33,822 bases of DNA, taken from the NCBI RefSeq assembly GCF_003996965.1, contig NZ_QWDM01000026.1, positions 1 to 33,822 on the forward strand, in the 5' to 3' direction. Under the pieces are notes generated by a model. It did no database searches, was not told the DNA's origin, and saw only the letters and a list, made by a program, of their open reading frames with translations. Positions 22,801 through 29,972 of the stretch are shown one piece after another. The translations under genes and the position numbers were made by a program. The first letter of the stretch is position 1; each line of letters begins with the position of its first letter. The stretch is from Flavobacterium cupreum. GTDB taxonomy: Bacteria > Bacteroidota > Bacteroidia > Flavobacteriales > Flavobacteriaceae.

Positions 22801-24167
22801 GCGCCTTTGTCGGCAGTGCATCGGCCGGAAGCGCTGATGGTACCGGCTTTGCAGCAAGTTTTGATCATCCTTTCGGAATAGCGGTTGATGCTTTGGGTAC
22901 CCTTTATGTGGCGGATACCTATAGCAATAAGATCAGAAAAGTAACTTCCGCGGGAGTGGTAACCACGCTGGCAGGAAGCGGATCTTACGGTAGTGCCAAT
23001 GGTACCGGCGCGGCTGCAAGTTTTTCTAATCCTGTCGGAGTAGCAGTTGATGCTTCAGGTACGGTTTATGTGGCAGATTCCGCAAACCATAAAATAAGAA
23101 AAATAACGCCCGAGGGTGTGGTAAGCACGCTGGCGGGAAGCGGAGCGCAAGGTACTCTTGACGGGAACGCCACTGAAGCAAGTTTTTATAATCCCCGTGG
23201 AGTAGCAGTAGATGCTTCAGGAACTGTCTACGTGACAGATAACAATAACCATATTATAAGAAAGATAACTCCGGAGGGCGTAGTAAGCACCTGGGCAGGA
23301 AGCGGACTAATAAACGATACCGACGGCAGCGGTACAGCAGCAAGTTTTAATTCCCCTTTCGGAATAGCCGTTGATGCTTCAGGAAATTTGTATGTTGGGG
23401 ATTACAGTAACAATAAAATACGAAAGATACAGGCAGCCTATACCGTTACACCGCCTTTACCGGCAGGTTTGACTCTTGGTGCTTCCACCGGGATTATTAG
23501 CGGTACACCCACCGCAGTACTTCCTGCAGCAGTTTATACCGTAACCGGAACGAATGCTTCCGGAAAAGGGACCTTTGCTATTACTATTGGTACAGTGATT
23601 GCAGAAGATCCGGTATTGACCACTCCAACAAACGTGAGTGCGTCCGGAACAACTGCCACCACCACTACCCTGTCGTGGACGGCTTCAGAAAATACAGGTG
23701 CTCTTTCAGGTAAAAAGAAAGAGGCGGGAATTATATCGTATGATATCTTTAAAGACGGCGTACTGTTGGCTACGGTAACTGAAACCACGTATACCGTTAC
23801 GGGTTTAAGTCCTAATACCAAGTATACCTTTACCATTAAGGCAAAAGATGCTGCAGGAAACGTTTCAAAAACCAGTCAGGTATTTTCTGTGACCACTTTA
23901 GCAAATGACCTAGGAACAGGTGATTTCGATAAGAAGGATAGTATCAAACTGTATCCAAACGCCACAACCGGGAATATCACCATTGAAAAAAGCGAGCTGG
24001 AAAATGCACAATTGCGTGTTTTTGATGCTCTGGGACACTTTCTTTTTGCAAAACAGTTAGAAGGGCAATCTACCCGATTAGACATCTCTCATTTACCGAT
24101 TGGAGTTTATATGTTTCAAATTTCGTTTGACTCCCGAACGGTAACCAAAAAAGTAATTCGAAACTAA
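19866..24167 (+). CDS. Giant secreted triple NHL-propeller protein with T9SS sorting domain
   Basis: A 1433-residue protein with a signal peptide (about 1-19, ending QSGFAQ). It has three similar modules at about 20-430, 435-835 and 839-1245. Each starts SY-x-TPxxY...G-x-x-IxPLxPxxTGG, carries six NHL repeats (type FxxPxGVAVDASGNVYVADT) and ends in a putative Ig-like domain (TVTPALPAGL...GSISGTPTA). Eighteen NHL repeats make three six-bladed beta-propellers. A fibronectin type III domain follows (about 1253-1347), then a type A T9SS C-terminal sorting domain (about 1361-1433, LYPNATTGNITIEKS ... VTKKVIRN). The protein should be secreted through T9SS and possibly anchored on the surface. The ligand is unknown; adhesion or carbohydrate binding is plausible. 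The gene is visibly GC-richer than its neighbours, as expected of Ala/Gly-rich repeats. Confidence 0.93.
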   Translation: MKQLYILLAVVLVQSGFAQAPAISYATPKTYIVGIAIPPLNPVNTGGLIAYRATATFAGSGEVGDADGSAATASFDRPYGVAVDAAGNVYVADTYNHKIRKITPAGVVSTLAGSGTAGAADGNGVAASFNLPSGIAVDAAGMLYVADAANNKIRKITPQGVVTTLAGSGAAGAANGTGTSASFKSPNGLAVDASGTVYVADSGSHKIRKITPDGVVSTLAGSGSPGFADGYSTSAQFFSPYGVAVDALGIVYVADNNNNSIRKVAVDGRVTTLAGNGTSGDVDAKGRLARFHYPKGVAVDAFGTVYVADGDNYKIKQISPSGEVSTLSGSGLRGTADGNGAAASFYNPFAVAIDALGTVYVADTDINKIRKVNTGGYTVTPALPAGLSIDRITGSISGTPTAPTPATVYTITAANGSGKSTFDCTIETKIEVPIFSYTTSQSYEINTVVTPLSPVHTGGPVPFGTASTLAGSGANGSADGNGTAASFFSPLGAAMDASGNIYVADANNNKIRKITRDGVTTTFAGSGTYGFADGSAATASFRSPIGVAVDASGNVYVADTNNHKIRKITPAGVVSTLAGSGIPGFANGTGVAVQFVFPSGVAVDASGNVYVADTNNYMIRKITPEGVVSTLAGNGRTGSADFIGATASFNYPRGITIDASGNLYVGDVGNNKVRKINTAGAVSTLAGSTTSGDVNGTRGAARFARPSELAVDASGTVFLADRDNGKIKKISPTGVVTTLAGGGTDGVPGASFTSPGGVGVDASGNVYVSDSNKITKIKASYSITPKLPEGLYLDAATGTISGIAKVATPATVYTVSATNSSGTGTFKITISTVIKAPVISYTTPQNYEAGTAITPLTPTNTGGAITYGITTTLAGSGGAAIGDGTGSGANFYFPSGVAVDAAGNVYVADVGVNKIRKVTSAGVVSTLAGSGTFGGGNGTGVEASFKHPNGVAVDASGTVYVADTENNLIRKITPAGEVSAFVGSASAGSADGTGFAASFDHPFGIAVDALGTLYVADTYSNKIRKVTSAGVVTTLAGSGSYGSANGTGAAASFSNPVGVAVDASGTVYVADSANHKIRKITPEGVVSTLAGSGAQGTLDGNATEASFYNPRGVAVDASGTVYVTDNNNHIIRKITPEGVVSTWAGSGLINDTDGSGTAASFNSPFGIAVDASGNLYVGDYSNNKIRKIQAAYTVTPPLPAGLTLGASTGIISGTPTAVLPAAVYTVTGTNASGKGTFAITIGTVIAEDPVLTTPTNVSASGTTATTTTLSWTASENTGALSGKKKEAGIISYDIFKDGVLLATVTETTYTVTGLSPNTKYTFTIKAKDAAGNVSKTSQVFSVTTLANDLGTGDFDKKDSIKLYPNATTGNITIEKSELENAQLRVFDALGHFLFAKQLEGQSTRLDISHLPIGVYMFQISFDSRTVTKKVIRN

Positions 24168-24204
24168 ATAGTACTTTGGTGCTAATCAAATAAAGCTAAA
24201 AATG

Positions 24205-24241
24205 AATAGCCGATTTTCTTAGTGAAAATCGGCTATTTTTA
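24205..24241. terminator. Terminator after the NHL gene
   Basis: AATAGCCGATTTTC pairs perfectly with GAAAATCGGCTATT around TTAGT; it ends in TTTTT and has an A run on the other side, so it may also serve the convergent gene at 24287. Confidence 0.85.
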
Positions 24242-24286
24242 CATCGTTTCATCCTGTCGTATTTTAACGTTGGGATCCCGAATATT

Positions 24287-24847
24287 TTAGGCCGTTACAG
24301 GCGCCATCTGATTCCTTTTCCTGCTTTTCTCTACTCCCCTTTCTCTCATGAGTTCCGCTGCATCGAGCATTTTAATGACATGAATATAATATATGGTCAG
24401 GTCAGTGTCAGCATCTTCGGCTTGCGGAGACAAGGACAGGCGGACGATTTCGCGTAGGAAGAATTCAAATTCTTCCGGAGTTTTTTCGTTAAATGCTTTT
24501 TGAAATACGCTAAAAGGATTCTCGTATTCTTCCTTCGTCAGGGAAGAAAGCTGCGATACGGTTTCAGAGGGTAAAGACGCTTTTACTTTCCATTTTTTGC
24601 TTTTCTCCCGCAGGCAGTAACAGGCTTTGAGAAAAGAGCTCACCACCGTATAAAAGACAAAAACACTGGCGGGATTGTCCTGTTCGTAAACTTTGCTGGA
24701 ACCGCTGTAACGTAACGCTTCATTTAACTGCTGTTTGTAATCATCAAGATCGGCAAAGTCAAAAAAGGCGTCCAGGACCTTAAAGGGATTTTCTGCCGTA
24801 AACCCAGCCCAAAAGCGGGTATCGAACGCTGTTTTATTTTTTTTCAT
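24287..24847 (-). CDS. Conserved unknown, helical protein
   Basis: A 186-residue protein that I do not recognise. It appears mostly alpha-helical and charged, with aromatic-rich stretches (FDTRFWAGF, FKVLDAFFDFADLDDY) at the start, a hydrophobic middle (ASVFVFYTVVSSFLKACYC) too polar overall for a sure membrane segment, and a basic end (GVEKSRKRNQ). No signal peptide, cysteine motif or enzyme signature is present. The gene stands alone, convergent with the NHL gene and divergent from the XRE-like gene copy 2. Confidence 0.65.
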   Translation of the reverse strand: MKKNKTAFDTRFWAGFTAENPFKVLDAFFDFADLDDYKQQLNEALRYSGSSKVYEQDNPASVFVFYTVVSSFLKACYCLREKSKKWKVKASLPSETVSQLSSLTKEEYENPFSVFQKAFNEKTPEEFEFFLREIVRLSLSPQAEDADTDLTIYYIHVIKMLDAAELMRERGVEKSRKRNQMAPVTA

Positions 24848-24958
24848 GGTAAAGAGATTTAAAATTCACCAACGAAGTTCGGTTCTTTACAAAGGATAAT
24901 CTATTCAGAATACCGCTATAATATTCTGACAAAAAAGTTATTTTATGCGATAATTTTT

Positions 24959-25002
24959 TATCTTTGAAATTCAGGATTTTAATCAAAATGGGGTTATCTT
25001 TG
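24959..25002 (+). promoter_or_regulatory. Tandem TATCTTTG promoter boxes of XRE-like gene copy 2
   Basis: TATCTTTG at 24959-24966 and 24995-25002, the second 26 bases before the ATG. The layout, including the AAATTCAGG after the first box and GAGCCT after the second, repeats the upstream region of copy 1 at 529-600. Confidence 0.6.
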
Positions 25003-25028
25003 AGCCTTCAGAAAAATGGATACGCATT

Positions 25029-25442
25029 ATGGAACAAAAAATACATCAGGGAAGAAACGTAAAACGCTTCAGAGAAATGCTGGGCATCAAACAAGAGGCA
25101 TTAGCTTTTGATCTCGGAAACGACTGGAATCAGAAGAAAATCTCGATGCTGGAGCAAAAAGAGGTTATTGAAAACGATATACTGGATCAAATCTCACAGG
25201 CCTTAAAAATTCCTGTGGAAGCGTTTCAGAATTTTGATGAAGAGCAGGCTGTGAACATTATTTCCAACACTTTTCATGAAGGAGCAATAGCAGTTGGTAA
25301 CAATTCTGGACATGTCAGTTCTACTATTAATCCGATTGATAAAATTGTACAAATACACGAAGAAAAAATTGCGCTGTACGAGCGTATGTTGAAAGAGAAA
25401 GATGAAATGATGGTGAGGCTTGAGAAATTGATTGGTAAATAA
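25029..25442 (+). CDS. XRE-like helix-turn-helix regulator, copy 2
   Basis: A 137-residue paralogue of the protein at 601, with the same HTH (VKRFREMLGIKQEALAFDLG, QKKISMLEQ) and the same C-terminal coiled-coil helix ending DEMMVRLEKLIGK. The linker after the HTH differs (HEGAIAVGNNSGHVSS against DNGAFLNTGHSATFN). Both promoter boxes and the terminator are shared with copy 1, so the whole transcription unit was duplicated, or both descend from a multi-copy family. Target genes are unknown. The ATG at 25029 is the only sensible start. Confidence 0.75.
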   Translation: MEQKIHQGRNVKRFREMLGIKQEALAFDLGNDWNQKKISMLEQKEVIENDILDQISQALKIPVEAFQNFDEEQAVNIISNTFHEGAIAVGNNSGHVSSTINPIDKIVQIHEEKIALYERMLKEKDEMMVRLEKLIGK

Positions 25443-25475
25443 ATAATTATTTGTAGAAGATATATTAATTCTGGA

Positions 25476-25500
25476 AAGAGACTTTTGAGTCTCTTTTTTT
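25476..25500 (+). terminator. Intrinsic terminator of XRE-like gene copy 2
   Basis: AGAGACT/AGTCTCT around TTTG with a T8 run; same stem as the terminator at 1037. Confidence 0.85.
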
Positions 25501-25570
25501 GTTTTAGAACAAAGCGAGTTTGCGACTAAATTAGGTAATTAATCATTGAACTCTAAAAGCATCATTTCCC

Positions 25571-25987
25571 TTATACGTTAATCAACTTCTTAATTTCGTC
25601 AGGAGTTCTGTCCAGCCAATATATATTTGTCTTATGAATGGTTTCCTTTGTCTGGATATATAAAAAATAGCCTGTCTCATTAACATATGTCACTGATATG
25701 CATTCGATTTCGTTTTTTTTAATTGTAATAGGTTTATTATTGTTTAAGATTATCGAATCACTCTCAAAGATAATTATCGGTTGATTCTTAATTAGCTTTC
25801 TTACTGGAGAATATATTAAATAGCAAAAAATTAAAACACCAGCAATAAAGCTGATTTTTTTGCTCGTAATGTCTGTATACCTTTCTGAGAAGAAAATCCA
25901 GAAGCCAGTACCTACTATTATAATCGTTCCAATTAATAGAAAAGGTAGCACTATTTTCTTTCTTTGCCTAATTTCGACTTTATTCAT
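25571..25987 (-). CDS. Small membrane protein with two TM segments and a PH-like tail
   Basis: A 138-residue protein. After a basic start (MNKVEIRQRKKI) there are two membrane helices (about 12-32, LPFLLIGTIIIVGTGFWIFF, and about 46-60, FIAGVLIFCYLIY), then a soluble beta-rich tail (IIIFESDSIILNNNKPITIKKNEIECISVTYV) of the kind seen in small PH-like membrane proteins (STM3941-like). The function is unknown. The ATG at 25987 is preferred to a GTG six codons upstream. A minus-strand -7 box lies 77 bases before it. Confidence 0.6.
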   Translation of the reverse strand: MNKVEIRQRKKIVLPFLLIGTIIIVGTGFWIFFSERYTDITSKKISFIAGVLIFCYLIYSPVRKLIKNQPIIIFESDSIILNNNKPITIKKNEIECISVTYVNETGYFLYIQTKETIHKTNIYWLDRTPDEIKKLINV

Positions 25988-26005
25988 CTGAAATAATATT
26001 TTCAC

Positions 26006-26320
26006 TAACGTTTGGTTAATAAAAGCGAAAATACTAATAAAAAGGGTAATTCAACTAAATTTACAAATTTATAGAAACGTGTTTTAAAGACTCCTGCCTG
26101 CGCGCTTACCCGCGCGTGAATATTGAATTGTTTTTAAATGATTGTGCTCACGAGCGGGACGCCAGCTCTAGCGGGGGTGGAGCCATAAGAATCTATATTA
26201 AATTACATTCAATTGTCTGAACATCATTATGATTATATTGGACAGTTTTACTTTTTAAAAGAATGTATTCAATAAATTTATCAAAGTTCATTTTTGTTTT
26301 TGCATCGTCTTATTAGTTTT
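26006..26320. other. Intergenic region at the left edge of the accessory stretch
   Basis: 315 bp. It holds the minus-strand -7 box TAAATTTG (plus CAAATTTA, 26064-26071) of the membrane protein gene, then a locally GC-rich patch at about 26094-26190 (CTGCGCGCTTACCCGCGCG and GAGCGGGACGCCAGCTC) that looks like a decayed repeat. The right part (26193-26291, minus strand) contains a 32-codon frame, MNFDKFIEYILLKSKTVQ..., starting 30 bases after the stop of the gene at 26321. It could be a tiny gene or a remnant. Confidence 0.4.
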
Positions 26321-27016
26321 CTAGCTTTTCATTATAATTAATATATCCTTTCTTGACGACCAATCACACTTTTTTAGATTATTATCATTACAAACCGATT
26401 GTAATTTTCCCTCCATTGCTTCACAAATTTTTTTTAATTCATTAATCAATTCAGTTAAATTAGTTTGTATAATTTTATTTTTATCGACGGTTTGTATCAA
26501 AATATCATTTACTGAAGTATCGCTGAGAGACAAATCAGGCACAGTAAATTTAACCCCCATTCCACTTAGATAAAGTCCACTAAACAAGTTATGAGGAATT
26601 GTTTCGTGTGTTTGTTTATCTTTATGAAACCATGTTAGAACACCATAAAAGGGACTTTTTGTTTTCAGCAATGATTCATCAATTCTTTCATCTAAATGCT
26701 GAAGTGTATTTCGAAAGGCATTTATGTGTTTTATTCCATCTAAAATTTGATAATTACTTTCTGAAGGCAATTTTTGATATAGTTTTATAAAGCGAGAAAT
26801 ATTACCAATAATTCCCCAAGCGTAGCTAAAAGTTATGGAAACATTTTCCTTTTTTCTATTGCTATCTGATAATTTATCTAAGCTTGTCTCTAAGCAGTTA
26901 TAATTATGTTCAATAATTTCGAGAGTAATTCTTAATGAATCAAATATTAATAATTGTTCTTCCTTTATTCCTAATGGTAAAAAATTTAAAATTGAATTTT
27001 CAGATAGAATTTTCAT
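26321..27016 (-). CDS. Unknown protein with an R-x4-H HEPN-like motif
   Basis: A 231-residue, helix-rich soluble protein that I do not recognise by name. The notable feature is INAFRNTLQHLDERI, where R102-N103-T104-L105-Q106-H107 fits the R-x4-6-H motif of HEPN domains (often RNases in toxins and defence systems). It follows long helices (LRITLEIIEHNYNCLETSL and FSYAWGIIGNISRFIKLYQ), as in the HEPN four-helix bundle. The C-terminal third is polar with no known motif. Such short motifs occur by chance, so the HEPN call is tentative. It is the last of five minus-strand genes; 208 bp separate it from the next one upstream. Confidence 0.5.
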   Translation of the reverse strand: MKILSENSILNFLPLGIKEEQLLIFDSLRITLEIIEHNYNCLETSLDKLSDSNRKKENVSITFSYAWGIIGNISRFIKLYQKLPSESNYQILDGIKHINAFRNTLQHLDERIDESLLKTKSPFYGVLTWFHKDKQTHETIPHNLFSGLYLSGMGVKFTVPDLSLSDTSVNDILIQTVDKNKIIQTNLTELINELKKICEAMEGKLQSVCNDNNLKKCDWSSRKDILIIMKS

Positions 27017-27224
27017 AGAATGTTTATTTTGAAGGTTGAAACTTTATTTTAATGCCAATTAATCTGAAAATTTTTGCTAAGACTATCCAATCTTTTAGAA
27101 AATAACTTCATTAAATTTCTCTTTTTTTTCCTCGCGCCACCGCCGGAAAATATGAAATATTAACATAAGTCCCCTAACCCAAAGATTTATTGTAACAGAT
27201 GGTGTCAGTAGTTTTTTATTTTTC

Positions 27225-27995
27225 TTATTTTTTTGGTTGTTCTCCATATTCTAATAGATCAATATGTATTGAAGTTGATTTATAATTTCCTGTTCTCATA
27301 CTTTCAATAAAATCATCCTTAGAAATCCCAAACCCACTTGAAATGTAGTGAAAATGTGGTTGTCCATCTTTCCAATTTTCTTTTCCTCCCATACTTTTAT
27401 ATGTTGAAAAAAAACAATGCCAAACATCTTGTTTTTCAAAAAAATGTGACACAATAACTTTTCTATTCTCTATTATATGTTTTAGTTCTCCATCAGTTAA
27501 ATCAGTATCTCCAGTTTTTATGATATTATCATTCTCATCTAAACGAAAAATTTTTGGTAATATTTTTTGTTCAAAACCATTAGGTAAGTTCTTAAAATGA
27601 TATTTACTGTATAAATAGCCAAATTCGTTATAAGATCTAAAAATTAATGACATCAATTCATCTGGATTTAAAGTCATTTTTTTTAATAATCTTATTTGAT
27701 CTTTTTTACGAGTAGTGTTAAGAAGTTCAATAAAATTTTGATGAATTTCTGTATTTAAGCATTTTTCACAATAACCAACAAGCATTTCTTTTGCTTTTCG
27801 CTCAAAATACTCGCTATCTAAAAATGATGTTAATAGAGGATTTTTAAGAAATAAAATGTCTTTTATAAGAGTTGCACTATGCTTAAGTTCAGCAGTTTTA
27901 TAAAATTCAATAGGATTTACCCTTTCTATTTTATCAGAATAAAAAGCCCTAATAAATCCTTGTCCGTTTTCATCAAATATTTTTTCTGTATTCAT
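27225..27995 (-). CDS. Unrecognised accessory protein with QPHFHYIS motif
   Basis: A 256-residue soluble protein. No domain can be named. The N-terminal two thirds look helical (KAKEMLVGYCEKCLNTEIHQNFIELLN). The C-terminal third carries a conserved-looking block, VWHCFFSTYKSMGGKENW and GQPHFHYISSGFGISKDDF, with closely spaced His residues that could bind a metal or form an active site. I recall similar blocks in unnamed Bacteroidota proteins, but their function is unknown to me. The gene has its own -7 box (28073-28080), so it may not depend on the genes upstream. Confidence 0.55.
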   Translation of the reverse strand: MNTEKIFDENGQGFIRAFYSDKIERVNPIEFYKTAELKHSATLIKDILFLKNPLLTSFLDSEYFERKAKEMLVGYCEKCLNTEIHQNFIELLNTTRKKDQIRLLKKMTLNPDELMSLIFRSYNEFGYLYSKYHFKNLPNGFEQKILPKIFRLDENDNIIKTGDTDLTDGELKHIIENRKVIVSHFFEKQDVWHCFFSTYKSMGGKENWKDGQPHFHYISSGFGISKDDFIESMRTGNYKSTSIHIDLLEYGEQPKK

Positions 27996-28072
27996 TCTTT
28001 TTTAAATTAATTCTTATATCCCAAGGGTTTGTAGCAACCTGATTTCCAAAACCTAAATATTTTATTAAATTA

Positions 28073-28080
28073 CAAATTTA
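28073..28080 (-). promoter_or_regulatory. -7 box (TAAATTTG on the minus strand) of the 27225-27995 gene
   Basis: Plus-strand CAAATTTA, 78 bases before the ATG at 27995. Confidence 0.4.
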
Positions 28081-28178
28081 AATACAATTACAAAACTTCA
28101 ATTTTGTACTTCAACTTGCGTAACAAGAAAAGCTTATCTAGTGGTTCGTGCATTTGCTTTTCTAATAATTCGTCTAAA

Positions 28179-28598
28179 TCAATAGCCCCTTAACTTATGC
28201 AACATTAAACTTAAATGTTCATTGTCTTTAATAAATTCTAGTAAATATGATTCTGTGATTGTGAATTGTTTATTATTTTTTGTTTTAGTACTAAGAATTT
28301 GTTGGTCATTTTCAGTTATTTGATAACTATGAATTATTCGGTTTCTTTTGACAATTATTGATGAAAATAATACCGCAATTTTTGTGTCGGAATTTTTACT
28401 AATTGTTTCTTTTACAGATTGCAACAAGCTTCCCGAAGTTTTATCTATTAATTCATGCCAATTGTAATTTGAGTCGTCTATTCTCAAAATATTTTCGATG
28501 ATAAATTGATTATTGGAATTAAACACACAAATTGCAGAACCTAGCAATTCTCTATACCTTTTTGAAGGCAATACCTGTCGACTATATTCTTCGTACAT
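28179..28598 (-). CDS. Small HEPN-like protein (RNRIIH motif)
   Basis: A 139-residue protein. The sequence is a compact helical bundle: YRELLGSAICVFNSNNQFIIENIL, then GSLLQSVKETI, then IAVLFSSIIVKRNRIIHSYQIT. R85-N86-R87-I88-I89-H90 is a textbook R-x4-H motif, preceded by a hydrophobic helix as in RNase-type HEPN domains, which act in toxin-antitoxin and abortive-infection systems. A C-terminal helix (LLEFIKDNEHLSLMLHKL) completes the bundle. It lies 65 bp after the pPIWI-nuclease-like gene with no promoter box between, so the two are probably co-transcribed. Confidence 0.6.
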   Translation of the reverse strand: MYEEYSRQVLPSKRYRELLGSAICVFNSNNQFIIENILRIDDSNYNWHELIDKTSGSLLQSVKETISKNSDTKIAVLFSSIIVKRNRIIHSYQITENDQQILSTKTKNNKQFTITESYLLEFIKDNEHLSLMLHKLRGY

Positions 28599-28663
28599 AA
28601 TAATTATTTTTAAAAAGTTGTCTTTGATGTATTAGTTTCTTTAATTTATATTAAGATTATGCC

Positions 28664-29815
28664 CTAATCCTTTGTAGTAGATGCGAGCCTAGTACTGTAT
28701 TCTTCCAAAATGTCATATAAGTAGGCTAACAGCCAAATTGTTATTCCCGTTTTTACTTTTAAACTTCTGACTTGATTTTCTGTTAGTCCTATATTTGGTT
28801 GATGAACATTACATAAAATAGAGTAACAATTACAAACATATTGAATTTCATTTTTTGTAAAATCTTCAAGTATTCTATATTTAAATTTGGAGGTGAAATA
28901 TTCTATTTTTAGTTCTCTTTTAATTTTTATGGATTCTATTTTTTTCTTTCCTAAATGATATCTTTTGAAATAACTTTCAAACATTTTCACATCTTTTATT
29001 TTCTCAAGTGGAGCCAATTTTTCGTCTATTAAATACTCAAGAATAGTTCTCAAAGAAATTAAGCATTGTCTCAATCTATCGGGATTATTTTCAGATTCCA
29101 GAACTTGGCTTGCGCCAATCCAAAGATTTTCAAGATTGTGATTTTTTAAATATGGTATTAGATTATCATTCAAGACTTTTTCTTTTTCTTCAATGTCAGT
29201 ATCTGCTAAATCTGAGATTAACGAGTTTTTTAATTCTTCAGCAGATCTTAAATTTAATATTTCTAAATCGCTAATAAAACCAAATTGTAGTTCAGGATTA
29301 TTTTTTATCCTTTCTCCTATAGTCGAAATTTGTTTTAAAGCTTCTAAAAATTCATAATTAAATAAATTGTCAAATTTTGGAATTTCTATTTTAGGTAAAA
29401 CTAAATTTGGAATTTTCATAATTTGAAAATCAATTTTAGGAAAATCAACTTTAGAAAAATCGAAAGTAGGTATTGCAAGTTTTAAATTATCTTGCATTTT
29501 TATAATTTGTTTTATATTTTCTGAAAATGGATTAGCAAGCTTAGCAAACTGATCTAGCTTTGCATTAATTCCTTCAATTTTTTGTAATTTATCAAAGTTA
29601 TTCTCCATTTTTTTGGCTGCCGGAGGAGCTGCCTTTGTTTGTTTTGATATGTTTTTTTTTACTTTTTTAGTCAGTTTCTTTTTAAAATCATCACAACAAG
29701 AGCTAATTTCAAATCCCTTTGCGATTTTTTTAAATTCAGGATGTTCATTATGTTCTGGACATATTTCACTTTCAATTTTACGCTTAATCTCATCATAATC
29801 TAGAAAATCACTCAT
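28664..29815 (-). CDS. Accessory protein with Cys/His N-terminus and a pPIWI-associated-nuclease-like region
   Basis: A 383-residue protein. Residues 18-45 hold CPEHNEHP...SSCCDDF (C19, H22, H25, C40, C41), a possible zinc site. A basic stretch (47-70) and a Pro/Phe/Lys-rich segment (about 115-150, with IPTFDFSKVDFPKIDF and PKIEIPKFDN) follow. Residues about 230-270 read LWIGASQVLESENNPDRLRQ and SLRTILEYLIDEKLAP. This is the pattern W-x-GA...S-x-NPDRxRQ...SLR...LAP that I associate with the predicted pPIWI-associated nuclease/HEPN-like family. That match is from memory and unproven. The gene has its own promoter box at 29843 and heads a pair with the small HEPN-like gene. Confidence 0.55.
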   Translation of the reverse strand: MSDFLDYDEIKRKIESEICPEHNEHPEFKKIAKGFEISSCCDDFKKKLTKKVKKNISKQTKAAPPAAKKMENNFDKLQKIEGINAKLDQFAKLANPFSENIKQIIKMQDNLKLAIPTFDFSKVDFPKIDFQIMKIPNLVLPKIEIPKFDNLFNYEFLEALKQISTIGERIKNNPELQFGFISDLEILNLRSAEELKNSLISDLADTDIEEKEKVLNDNLIPYLKNHNLENLWIGASQVLESENNPDRLRQCLISLRTILEYLIDEKLAPLEKIKDVKMFESYFKRYHLGKKKIESIKIKRELKIEYFTSKFKYRILEDFTKNEIQYVCNCYSILCNVHQPNIGLTENQVRSLKVKTGITIWLLAYLYDILEEYSTRLASTTKD

Positions 29816-29842
29816 ATCTTATATTTTTAATTATTTATTACT

Positions 29843-29850
29843 CAAAGATA
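29843..29850 (-). promoter_or_regulatory. -7 box (TATCTTTG on the minus strand) of the 28664-29815 gene
   Basis: Plus-strand CAAAGATA, 28 bases before the ATG at 29815. Same octamer as the XRE-like gene promoters. Confidence 0.5.
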
Positions 29851-29972
29851 TCCTTGTAGTACGCAGTGTTTTTGCGCAGTTCTAAAATTTTTAGATCTAA
29901 TCTCAATTTATTAAGCCATATTATCCTGAAAAAGTGGGTTTTATATCTCATAGTAGATATTATTTACAATTT

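Noticed and set aside
20147..23836. Several minus-strand frames inside the NHL gene
   Set aside because: They are antisense readings of repetitive NHL codons, repeated at module period, without own signals.
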